DNA from: Dyadobacter frigoris
GTDB taxonomy: Bacteria > Bacteroidota > Bacteroidia > Cytophagales > Spirosomataceae
DNA: 64,000 nucleotides
Reading direction: 5' to 3'
Assembly: GCF_005280585.1 (NCBI RefSeq)
Contig: NZ_SZVO01000011.1
Coordinates: forward strand, 248,391 to 312,390
Shown here: piece by piece, positions 1-7,843 of the stretch
Layout of the letters: each line of letters begins with the position of its first letter
Position numbering within the stretch: position 1 is the stretch's first letter
Program-made: the position numbers and the translations under genes
The notes under the pieces: generated by a model
Told to the model about the DNA's origin: nothing
The model's database searches: none
Seen by the model: only the letters and a program-made list of their open reading frames with translations

Positions 1-187
1 ATTCGAATTTCTCCTCAGTTGTCAAAGTACTTGCTTCTCCCAACGATCCTGCAACAATAACACCGCTAATTCCGGCTTCAACCTGAGCCGTAAGATTTTT
101 TCTAAACAGATCAAAATCGATTGTATCGTCAGCGTTAAACGGGGTTACGAGTGCAGGAAATATGCCCTGCCATGATGCCTTGTTCAT
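1..187 (-). CDS. Dihydrodipicolinate synthase / N-acetylneuraminate lyase family protein, 5' part only
   Basis: Reading the minus strand from the ATG at 187 gives about 62 residues that run off the left edge. They contain the family's N-terminal pattern: a short strand with PALVTPF, then a helix, then GVIVAGSLGEASTLT. The last segment matches the GTTGE-type loop that binds the substrate carboxylate in class I aldolases of the DapA/NanA family, which form a Schiff base with a lysine that lies outside the window. Members include DHDPS, sialate lyase and various sugar-acid aldolases. The fragment cannot tell these apart, so I give no gene symbol. A TAnnTTTG promoter element lies about 40 bp upstream. 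Confidence 0.8.
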   Translation of the reverse strand, partial: MNKASWQGIFPALVTPFNADDTIDFDLFRKNLTAQVEAGISGVIVAGSLGEASTLTTEEKFE

Positions 188-227
188 AATATATGTTTTG
201 ATAAAATTAAGGATTCTGAATTTGTAA

Positions 228-235
228 CAAAGATA
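228..235 (-). promoter_or_regulatory. Bacteroidetes-type -7 element for the DapA-like gene
   Basis: On the minus strand this reads TATCTTTG, an exact match to the TAnnTTTG -7 consensus of the primary sigma factor in Bacteroidetes. It lies 40 bp upstream of the ATG at 187. A TTTC about 17 bp further upstream is a weak -33 candidate. The start point has not been measured. Confidence 0.55.
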
Positions 236-380
236 ATTCGCTGAATTGGCGGAAACATTTCTAGTATTAATCAATAATACACAGATTTTAACATAAATGC
301 AGTTGCCTCATACTTAAAAAGCTATGAAACAACTGCAAAAAGATAAAAATATCAATATTGGTAAAAACGAAAGCTGATGA

Positions 381-2324
381 TCAGGTTTTGCTCTCAATAA
401 AAACGACTTGGGCACGGTCTGCTTTTCTGACTTTTTTAATAAAGTCAATCCACTTTGGATAATCGGCCGCGGCAAAACGGCCACCTTTAATGGTAACTTT
501 CCGTAAATAAAAGAGTTTATGATTGTCATACGCTGCACTGGCAGAATACGTACCAAAAATGGATTCAATCTTTAAGTCCGGCAGTGAAGTTTCCAGCTTT
601 AATCCTGCCGGAATTTCAAAGAAGATACTATCCGAATCAGTAAAATTATAATCGGACAGCGGCAGATAAAAATCCGCCGTCTGTTCTTTTGAGGAATTTG
701 GCAAGGCTAGCTGCCTTGTCAGTAAATTAGGTTTAACAAACAATCTGACTCCTGTCCTTGTGGCGCAATTTCGAACCACAATCCTTAACTTCTCAGTTAC
801 CACAGGAACCCTGTTATCGGTCTTGCTATATTCGATATTTTCCAGCTCCATATTGGGCAGCTCCAAATTACTTAGCAGCCATTTTTTTTGCTCTTCCTTC
901 GTGAAGCTATACAAAAGCCTTTCCCGGCCCTCCTGCTGCATTCCTTTAAAATTAGCTCTGACACTCAATTGTCCGTTACCATTTTCGTCCAGCTTAACAC
1001 TTGTGATGCGGCTTACTGCATTTTCATCAGATTCGTAGAAATGTGTCGATACTAACTTCCCTCCTTCCGGCATCACTAATAAAGCTTCTCGATTACCAGT
1101 AAAAGAGCCCATAAAACCCGCAGAAGTATTCTGACTTGTACATTCAAGCCAAATCGTGTCTTTGGGTAAGATTGCGCAGGTAATTACATGGTTAAACTGG
1201 CTACTTGGAAAGTCAAGATTGTTTTTTGCTTCATTGCCAGCTTTGATCAAAGCGACATAAGACGTAATCCCAACTTGTTTCAAGCTCGCAGCCATAAAAT
1301 TACTGAGCGCCTTACAATCTCCATAACCTTTTGCGGCAACAGTCATTGCATCGATCGTTTGCCACCCGCCAATTCCAAGTTGAATGCTCACATACCGGCT
1401 TCTGGCCTGCATCCATTTATAAAGAAGCAATACCTTTTCGCGATCTGTTTTGGCATCTTTCACAACCGATTTTATTTCTGCAATCGTCCCGGTGGGAAGT
1501 TGATCACGATCTTTGTTCAGGATATAATAAAATTTGCTAAAATCTTCCCAATTATTGAAAACCCCTGAATACTCCTGAATTTCAAACGCAATGGGTGCTG
1601 TTAATACTCTTGGCAAAAATTCGTTTTCAGGTAAAGGATATGGCATATTATCAAGAACCGCATGGTTTCGCATCGTCCATTCGTATAATGGCAAACCGTC
1701 TGTATCAACCGTTTTTTTCACCGGCGAAGCTCCATTGTATTCTTTATACCGGAATGCAAAACCAACCGGTGTTTTAATTTTAAAAGAGGAGTATTCGATC
1801 GAAACTTTGCCGTTATTCGTCGGAACCCAACTTGGATAAAACATCATATTCCGATCTCTGGTGTCGTAGCTAAGTTCGATTGAATAAGGATATGGGTAAC
1901 TTTTTCGACTAAAATCAATCACCTTAAACTTGGCATCCGTTATATCATTTCCAATTACTCCATAGCCAAACTCCTTTATATCAGTGTTTTTTATTTTTCT
2001 TACCAGCTTACCGTCTGCGTCATAAATATTTCCGGCAAGATCCGAGATCCTTGTAAATTTATCATGACGGACCACCATCTCATTATACGTATCTTCTCCT
2101 TTCTCATTCAAGATGGTCACAACTAAACGGTTTCGCTGTTTAGCTTCCGCTTTAGATAAAATCTCAAAAGACTCTTCATCAAGCCGAATGACAGCATTCG
2201 CATCTTTAAGTAGTTCTGAAGGTATTTTACTTACGCTAAAATCCTGGGCATAGGTCAAACTGTTTATTGTCAAAAAACAAAAAGCAAGAACTATCTTCGT
2301 AAAAAAAATATTTATTCTTTTCAT
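381..2324 (-). CDS. DUF3857 / transglutaminase-like secreted protein with intact catalytic Cys
   Basis: A 647-residue protein with a signal peptide ending near residue 27 (LTYAQ). The DUF3857 domain spans roughly residues 55-220 and a transglutaminase-like cysteine peptidase fold roughly 270-400. The catalytic region reads KGYGDCKALSNFMA with Cys337, then FNHVI with the expected His, then an acidic WLECT segment in the position of the third residue, so the active site looks complete. Such proteins are exported and common in Bacteroidetes; substrates are unknown. It is the second gene of a pair, 11 bp after an upstream paralogue with a degraded active site. The C-terminal half is a DUF3858-like beta domain. 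The fold assignment is solid; the biological role is not known. Confidence 0.82.
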   Translation of the reverse strand: MKRINIFFTKIVLAFCFLTINSLTYAQDFSVSKIPSELLKDANAVIRLDEESFEILSKAEAKQRNRLVVTILNEKGEDTYNEMVVRHDKFTRISDLAGNIYDADGKLVRKIKNTDIKEFGYGVIGNDITDAKFKVIDFSRKSYPYPYSIELSYDTRDRNMMFYPSWVPTNNGKVSIEYSSFKIKTPVGFAFRYKEYNGASPVKKTVDTDGLPLYEWTMRNHAVLDNMPYPLPENEFLPRVLTAPIAFEIQEYSGVFNNWEDFSKFYYILNKDRDQLPTGTIAEIKSVVKDAKTDREKVLLLYKWMQARSRYVSIQLGIGGWQTIDAMTVAAKGYGDCKALSNFMAASLKQVGITSYVALIKAGNEAKNNLDFPSSQFNHVITCAILPKDTIWLECTSQNTSAGFMGSFTGNREALLVMPEGGKLVSTHFYESDENAVSRITSVKLDENGNGQLSVRANFKGMQQEGRERLLYSFTKEEQKKWLLSNLELPNMELENIEYSKTDNRVPVVTEKLRIVVRNCATRTGVRLFVKPNLLTRQLALPNSSKEQTADFYLPLSDYNFTDSDSIFFEIPAGLKLETSLPDLKIESIFGTYSASAAYDNHKLFYLRKVTIKGGRFAAADYPKWIDFIKKVRKADRAQVVFIESKT

Positions 2325-2335
2325 CTCAATAAAGT

Positions 2336-4372
2336 CTATTTCTTTTTCTTAAAAACAAGTGACTGCGCATGGTTTTCGACGACCCGGTCGTAAAATTCCC
2401 GGAGCAGCTCATATTCCGAGGCGGAAAAATAGGACTTATTAATCATGAGAATACTGTTTACGGAAATCACATTTCCTTCTTGTTTTACTTGAAAAGTGAA
2501 TCTCCCCGCTTTTTCCGGCAATGCGATAATGACTGTTTTCGGGATGTGCTCTAAATAATAACCTTCGGGAAATTTGAAGTTCCCAATAAATGAAGTTGAA
2601 CTAGCCATCGTCAGGTCAACAGGATAAATCCTGTTCAACTCTTTAAAAGGATTTTCATGAACCCTGCCAGCCAGCATTGGGTTAAAATAAAAAATATCCG
2701 CCGATGACCCGTCGTTTTCAACTTCAAAATCATAACTAACTTCTACGGATTCAGCCAGCTTTTCAGCTTTATTTGACACTTTAAAATTTTCTATCTCCCA
2801 TTCCGGATTTGTCTTTTTGACGTGTTCAGAAAAGTTTTCTTCCGCTTCCAAAAGATATTTATCTCTCCATCGCAAAGCTTCGTAGCCAGTCAAGGCCATA
2901 ATATACTTTCCTTTTAATAACCCATTTTCCGGTGAAATATCAGCATCAATCCTTTGAAATTTCCCGAGAGCAACTTTTGATTTTAAATCAACAAAACGCC
3001 CTTTTCCATCATCCAAAACCAATCTTCCTTTTGCATTAAGTGCATTTTCAGGTAACATTCCTAAAGATGTATTTCTTTGCGTAGCATCAAGAAGATATTC
3101 TTTTTCCCCTACTTTAACATGACTCACCACATAATTGAAACCATCAATTAGAGGAATTTCTTCATTGATCCTTCCATGTGAACGTGTACTCAGCAAGACA
3201 GGATTACTTTCAAGCCCCAATTGTCTTAGTAAATTGGTAAGCATCAGATTAATATCACTGGCGTTTCCTTTTTTATTTTCAAAGGCTTTTTTGACGCCAT
3301 CTTCGGATACAAGACCCGTCTCTCCGTTCCACTTAATATTTTGGCGGATGTAGTCATACGCCAGCGTCATTCTCCCTTCCGGATGTGATGTCTTTTTTGC
3401 TAACTCTTGCGTAATTTCCTTTATAAATGAAAAATTTTTCAACTGTCCCCCAAAGCTACCGATGTTAAGCAAAGTTCTATCCACATCAGGCCAGGTTTGA
3501 GAGTAACTTTTCGTTCCTTCGCCATAGATATGAACACTGGCCAGTTCGAATACAATCCGGGAAACATAATCCTTCGATGTTGTAATGTAAGACTCGTTTG
3601 CAAACGCCGGTGCATCTTTAACAACAAATCGATATACCAACCCAGAACCATCAATTTGCCGATGCCCGATATTGATCGTAATATCTTCCTTCTTATCAAT
3701 GTGAAGCGGCAAATAACCTCCGAAGATAATTTTGTAAAAAAAAACATTTGGGATTGTGATTTTGTACTCACTCCATTTGCAGGGGATATCCTGTTGGAAA
3801 GTCCAGTCATCCGGCTCCGAACGGAAAGCAAAAGGCGTGGTTTTGGTGTAGGTGTATTCAATTACAGATCCCTTTCTCACATTTTGAAGGTTGAATTTGC
3901 ATACCCAGTATTGGTCAGAAAGTTTTTCTCTTACTATAGCCTTATTCGGCATGGCAACCGTTTCAATTTTATTTCCAACAAGGTTGTAAGTAAAGCCGGA
4001 AATGTCGCTAATACTTTCATCCTTTTCGGGATTTCCTCCTTCACCATAGCGGATAGAAACCGATGCACGGTCAAGTCCGGATTCTTTCAAAATCTTGATC
4101 CTTGCTCGATATTCAAAAATAAGCACAAGCCCGATGTGATTTTGGTAACTGAATTTAAGTTCTCCGAAATCATAAAGTACCAAAGCTTCCGCGCTGCTGT
4201 CCTCCGGATAGGCATCCATTTCCAGAGATGCGCGGTCAATAAGTCCGTAGGTTGGTTTAAAGTCTTCCTGCGCGAATGCGCAGTTACAAATCGAAAAGGA
4301 AAAAAGAATGCAAATGCAAGCTAGAAACTTGGCTCCGTTACCCGGAACCGAACTGGAATAATTGAACAACAT
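2336..4372 (-). CDS. DUF3857 protein with degenerate transglutaminase core
   Basis: A 678-residue exported protein; the hydrophobic signal segment ends near NCAFAQ around residue 35. Domain order is as in the following gene: DUF3857, transglutaminase-like core, DUF3858-like tail. Aligning the two cores on the shared LRQLGL/LKQVGI helix puts Ala where the partner has Cys337 (KGNASDINLML against KGYGDCKALSN), and FNYVV has Tyr in place of the catalytic His. YLLDAT keeps the Asp. It is therefore probably a non-catalytic relative that binds a substrate or partner. Both genes run on the minus strand 11 bp apart and are almost certainly co-transcribed. Confidence 0.82.
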   Translation of the reverse strand: MLFNYSSSVPGNGAKFLACICILFSFSICNCAFAQEDFKPTYGLIDRASLEMDAYPEDSSAEALVLYDFGELKFSYQNHIGLVLIFEYRARIKILKESGLDRASVSIRYGEGGNPEKDESISDISGFTYNLVGNKIETVAMPNKAIVREKLSDQYWVCKFNLQNVRKGSVIEYTYTKTTPFAFRSEPDDWTFQQDIPCKWSEYKITIPNVFFYKIIFGGYLPLHIDKKEDITINIGHRQIDGSGLVYRFVVKDAPAFANESYITTSKDYVSRIVFELASVHIYGEGTKSYSQTWPDVDRTLLNIGSFGGQLKNFSFIKEITQELAKKTSHPEGRMTLAYDYIRQNIKWNGETGLVSEDGVKKAFENKKGNASDINLMLTNLLRQLGLESNPVLLSTRSHGRINEEIPLIDGFNYVVSHVKVGEKEYLLDATQRNTSLGMLPENALNAKGRLVLDDGKGRFVDLKSKVALGKFQRIDADISPENGLLKGKYIMALTGYEALRWRDKYLLEAEENFSEHVKKTNPEWEIENFKVSNKAEKLAESVEVSYDFEVENDGSSADIFYFNPMLAGRVHENPFKELNRIYPVDLTMASSTSFIGNFKFPEGYYLEHIPKTVIIALPEKAGRFTFQVKQEGNVISVNSILMINKSYFSASEYELLREFYDRVVENHAQSLVFKKKK

Positions 4373-4532
4373 TTGATGAAAGGTGATAAATTTCGTGCAT
4401 TATGCAACCTTTAGTTCATTTAAAAAAGAATTTAAATTACAATTATTATTTTTCAGACTTCCCCTCTATACTTCTGTCACTTATTACCGCACCACTTCCA
4501 ACGGATTTTTCCCTAAAACGGATTTAAATCCT

Positions 4533-4540
4533 TATTTTTG
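4533..4540 (+). promoter_or_regulatory. -7 element upstream of the Gfo/Idh/MocA gene
   Basis: TATTTTTG matches TAnnTTTG exactly and lies 49 bp before the ATG at 4589, in the divergent gap shared with the DUF3857 pair. The -33 region is T-rich but has no clear TTG at the usual distance. Confidence 0.45.
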
Positions 4541-4588
4541 TGGTTAATATTCCTATCAACCCAATATCATTAAACAATAACATTTCGT

Positions 4589-5683
4589 ATGTCTGCTTCA
4601 ATGAATGAAAATCCGTTGCGCGTCCTGGTGGTCGGCTGTGGTAATATGGGCGCTTCACACGCCATTGCCTATCAATTATCAGATGGTTTCGAAATTTGCG
4701 GAATCGTCTCAACCGGTAAAAGCAAAGAAGTTTTAAATGAAAAACTTGGCGGCGGTTATACCTTGTTCAGTGATTATGAAACTGCATTAAAAGAGACAAA
4801 ACCTGATGCGGTTTGTATTTCAACTTATCCCGATACACATGAAAGTTTTGCAATCCAGGCGTTACAGTCCGGTGCGCATGTATTTATAGAAAAACCATTG
4901 GCGGCTTCCGTTGAAGGAGCTAAAAGAGTTGTTGCTGCGGCAAAAGAAGCAGGGAAAAAAGTTGTGGTTGGTTATATTCTCCGCCATCATCCTTCATGGG
5001 AACGTTTTGTGAAAGAAGCCCAAAATATCGGAAAACCTCTGGTGATGCGCATGAACCTGAACCAGCAAAGCCATGGCTACATGTGGACAGTTCACCGTAA
5101 CTTAATGAAAAGTCTTAGTCCGATTGTGGATTGCGGTGTGCATTATATTGATGTAATGTGTCAAATGACGCGTTCAAAACCAATTCGTGTGAATGCAATT
5201 GGAGCACGTTTAACAGAAGATATTCCGGAAGGAAATTACAATTATGGCCAGCTTCAGATTTGGTTTGAGGATGGCTCGGTTGGCTGGTATGAAGCAGGCT
5301 GGGGACCAATGATCAGTGAAACTGCATTTTTTGTAAAAGATGTGATCGGGCCAAAAGGTTCTGTTTCTATTGTAGCTAAGGATGCAGGAGGAACCGGAAA
5401 ATCTTCATCCGTGGAAGCACATACAAAAACAGAATCCATTCGGGTACATCATGCAGCGCTGAATGATAAAGATGAATTTGTGCAGGAAGACATCTGGATT
5501 AATCTGCAAGATGAACCTGATCATCAGGAATTGTGTAACCGCGAACAGGCTTATTTCCTGAAAGCAGTTAAAGAAGACATTGATCTGACAGATCATTTGC
5601 AAGATGCCGTAACAAGTTTACAAATTGCATTTGCCTGCGATGAATCCGTACATAATGGTGGAAAAACAATTGATTTAGTTTAA
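4589..5683 (+). CDS. Gfo/Idh/MocA family NAD(P)-dependent oxidoreductase
   Basis: A 364-residue cytosolic protein without signal peptide. The N-terminal Rossmann fold has the dinucleotide loop VVGCGNMGASHA at residues 14-25 and the family's EKPLA motif near residue 107, whose Lys is the catalytic and cofactor-contacting residue. The C-terminal alpha/beta domain contains GVHYIDVMC, the usual position of the second catalytic His. Family members oxidise or reduce sugars, inositols and pseudo-oligosaccharides; this one cannot be assigned to a substrate. It stands alone on the plus strand and ends in a strong terminator. Confidence 0.88.
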   Translation: MSASMNENPLRVLVVGCGNMGASHAIAYQLSDGFEICGIVSTGKSKEVLNEKLGGGYTLFSDYETALKETKPDAVCISTYPDTHESFAIQALQSGAHVFIEKPLAASVEGAKRVVAAAKEAGKKVVVGYILRHHPSWERFVKEAQNIGKPLVMRMNLNQQSHGYMWTVHRNLMKSLSPIVDCGVHYIDVMCQMTRSKPIRVNAIGARLTEDIPEGNYNYGQLQIWFEDGSVGWYEAGWGPMISETAFFVKDVIGPKGSVSIVAKDAGGTGKSSSVEAHTKTESIRVHHAALNDKDEFVQEDIWINLQDEPDHQELCNREQAYFLKAVKEDIDLTDHLQDAVTSLQIAFACDESVHNGGKTIDLV

Positions 5684-5703
5684 CCTATATAGTTTCAGTT
5701 TTC

Positions 5704-5763
5704 AACTCCTGCCAAAAATTGCTGTTTTACCAAACAGTTAATTTTTGGCAGGAGTTTTTTTTT
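5704..5763 (+). terminator. Intrinsic terminator after the oxidoreductase gene
   Basis: A perfect 17-bp stem, AACTCCTGCCAAAAATT and its complement, around a loop of about 19 bases is followed by a run of nine T. It ends the transcript of the preceding gene and insulates the sigma-factor operon. Confidence 0.9.
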
Positions 5764-5911
5764 GCAAACGTTTGCAATGAGTTTTTAATATTAATATTAA
5801 AATAGTATTTAAATATTATATTTATTTATTATAATATTGCCATGATTTATTAAGATTTTGACATATCTACCAAAAAAATCATTCTCATATCCTGACAAAT
5901 AGCTGCAAATC

Positions 5912-6526
5912 ATGAGAACAAAGCGGATTCAGTTTAAGGAATTTAGTGATGAAGAATTATTCTTCGAAGTTAAGCTTGACAACCATCATGCTTTCGAAGA
6001 ACTATACCGCAGATATTTTTATAGAATTCTGAACGACGCTTTTAAAAGGCTTCGCGACCGCGATCAGTCCGAAGAACTTATTCAGGAGTTATTTGTCAAT
6101 ATTTGGCTCAAAAGGCACCAAATTATGGTTGCTAAAACGTTTGATGCGTACCTTCACACCTCTTTACGAAATGCTGTGATTTCATTTTTTCGCAAGAATG
6201 ACAAGGTTGCAGAGTATCCCGCCAACTACACCGAGCAGGAAGACAAGCAGGCCACTTATGAAGAAATTGCTTATAACGATTTAAAAACAGCATACGACCA
6301 AAGTATTTCGGATTTGCCTGAAAAATGCCGGATAGCTTATGAATTGTTTGAAAGCGGAATGTCCATCCAGGAAATTGCCAATACTACCAACGTTTCTCCA
6401 AAAACAATCGAAAGCCACTTATTAAAAGCCCGGAATACAATTCGCCAGCAATTGCGTGATTTCTCTGCGGCGTCATCTTTCACCTTCATGATCAGCCTGT
6501 TAGAACAAACTTTTGATCTGATTTAA
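5912..6526 (+). CDS. ECF-type RNA polymerase sigma factor (FecI-like, sigma-70 family)
   Basis: A 204-residue sigma factor. Region 2 holds AFEELYRRYFYRILNDAF and EELIQELFVNIWLKR. Region 4 has IAYELFESGMSIQEIANTTNVSPKTIESHLLKAR, the helix-turn-helix that reads the -35 element. The linker between them is short, as expected for group 4 sigma factors. It is followed by a FecR-type anti-sigma factor and an STN-bearing SusC, the standard cell-surface signalling set of Bacteroidetes. The sigma factor presumably activates the downstream susC/susD genes when the receptor is occupied. The upstream 150 bp are very AT-rich and lack an obvious primary-sigma promoter. Confidence 0.93.
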   Translation: MRTKRIQFKEFSDEELFFEVKLDNHHAFEELYRRYFYRILNDAFKRLRDRDQSEELIQELFVNIWLKRHQIMVAKTFDAYLHTSLRNAVISFFRKNDKVAEYPANYTEQEDKQATYEEIAYNDLKTAYDQSISDLPEKCRIAYELFESGMSIQEIANTTNVSPKTIESHLLKARNTIRQQLRDFSAASSFTFMISLLEQTFDLI

Positions 6527-6586
6527 GGTTAAAATAAGATTAAATAAAAAAATTTAGATTTTTTTTATAATTCAACTAAGGTATCC

Positions 6587-6623
6587 GAGCCTCTTGTACG
6601 TCCTTGTACAAAAGGCTCTTTTT
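6587..6623 (+). terminator. Terminator or attenuating hairpin between sigma and anti-sigma genes
   Basis: A 13-bp stem with one mismatch, GAGCCTCTTGTAC against GTACAAAAGGCTC, has a 6-nt loop and is followed by TTTTTG. It lies between the sigma factor and fecR, so it may lower expression of the anti-sigma gene relative to the sigma gene or end the sigma transcript entirely. Confidence 0.75.
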
Positions 6624-6663
6624 GTACTAATCCGATTTAATTTTATCCAAAACAAATGCTCTC

Positions 6664-7662
6664 ATGAAGAAACCTCTATCATCTGAATTGTTGGATAAAT
6701 ATTTAAATGGAGCCTGTTCGCTAAAAGAGCGCGAAGAAGTGGAAAACTGGTACCAGGCATTTGAAGACACACAGGACATTAACACGCTGTTTCCGGAAGT
6801 TCAAAATGAAAGTTATTCGCAATCCATTTTTGCCCAAATCCGATCACAGATAAAATCGAAAGAAACGGATAATAAGAATTCCCTGAAGCTCTTAGATGCC
6901 AAACAATGGTATTGGTATCTGGCGGCATCAGTACTGATCGGCATAGGCGTATCATTTTTGTTTAAAAAAAACAATTCTTCATTTGAATCAAAATCTGCAC
7001 TTGCCGGACCTACGACATTTTTTCTTGAAAATAAAACAAATAAAATCCAGCAGCGTCAACTTCCGGACAGCAGCAAAGTATGGTTGAATCCCGGATCAAG
7101 AATTTCTTACAACAATAATTACGGAACCAAAGTCAGGGAAATCAATCTGGAAGGTGAAGCTTTTTTTGATGTTACCCGGAACACTTCGAAGCCCTTTATA
7201 ATCCATACCGGAAAAATGACAACGGAAGTTTTGGGAACCAGTTTTAACGTGCAGGCCCGAAAAAACAGCAAACATTTTGAAGTATCAGTTGTCACCGGAA
7301 CCGTTTCAGTAAGCGGCCCTGATGGTAAAGAAATCATTAAAGCCCGCCAGCAAGTACAGTTTGACCCAACTTCCGGAAAACTTAATCAGTTAAAACGAAC
7401 AACGATTGCTCCGTTTCAGATATGGGAACCTGTAACAATCAACTTTGACTGGGTTACTGTTCATGACGTTACTAACAGACTTCAGGAAATGTTTGCCGTT
7501 CAGGTTGAATTTGAGAACGATGCAATAAAAAATTGTTTCCTGCGCGCAGATTTCACGAACATGAGATTACCCGTCATCATGGATCTATTATGCCAGTCCA
7601 TTGGCGCTACTTACACGATCGACAACGGCAAAATTCGTCTTTATGGCGTTGGCTGTGATTAA
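6664..7662 (+). CDS. FecR family anti-sigma factor
   Basis: A 332-residue inner-membrane protein. The cytoplasmic N-terminus (residues 1-80) begins with the LLDKYLNGACSLKEREEVENWY pattern of sigma-binding domains. One membrane helix, WYWYLAASVLIGIGVSFLF, follows at about 82-100. The periplasmic FecR domain spans about 115-220, with LPDSSKVWLNPGSRISY and REINLEGEAFFDV. A C-terminal DUF4974 domain comes after it. It receives the signal from the STN domain of the SusC receptor and controls the neighbouring sigma factor. Order and orientation support this pairing; the inducing ligand is unknown. Confidence 0.92.
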   Translation: MKKPLSSELLDKYLNGACSLKEREEVENWYQAFEDTQDINTLFPEVQNESYSQSIFAQIRSQIKSKETDNKNSLKLLDAKQWYWYLAASVLIGIGVSFLFKKNNSSFESKSALAGPTTFFLENKTNKIQQRQLPDSSKVWLNPGSRISYNNNYGTKVREINLEGEAFFDVTRNTSKPFIIHTGKMTTEVLGTSFNVQARKNSKHFEVSVVTGTVSVSGPDGKEIIKARQQVQFDPTSGKLNQLKRTTIAPFQIWEPVTINFDWVTVHDVTNRLQEMFAVQVEFENDAIKNCFLRADFTNMRLPVIMDLLCQSIGATYTIDNGKIRLYGVGCD

Positions 7663-7843
7663 ATAATGCATTACAATTCTTACTCATATTTCATTTACTA
7701 CTCACTTAACCATTTCTTCATTTTATGATTTAAAATTTTTATTTGCCCTTGTCAACCATTTCAGGCAGTCAACTCACCTCTTACAAATTAACGCCCGCCT
7801 GAGATAGCCTAACTACATTTTCATAATTAAAGCAACCAACCGT

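Noticed and set aside
299..336. Stem GCAGTTG/CAACTGC as terminator for the first DUF3857 gene
   Set aside because: It pairs well (12 bp with a small internal loop) but has no U run on the minus strand.
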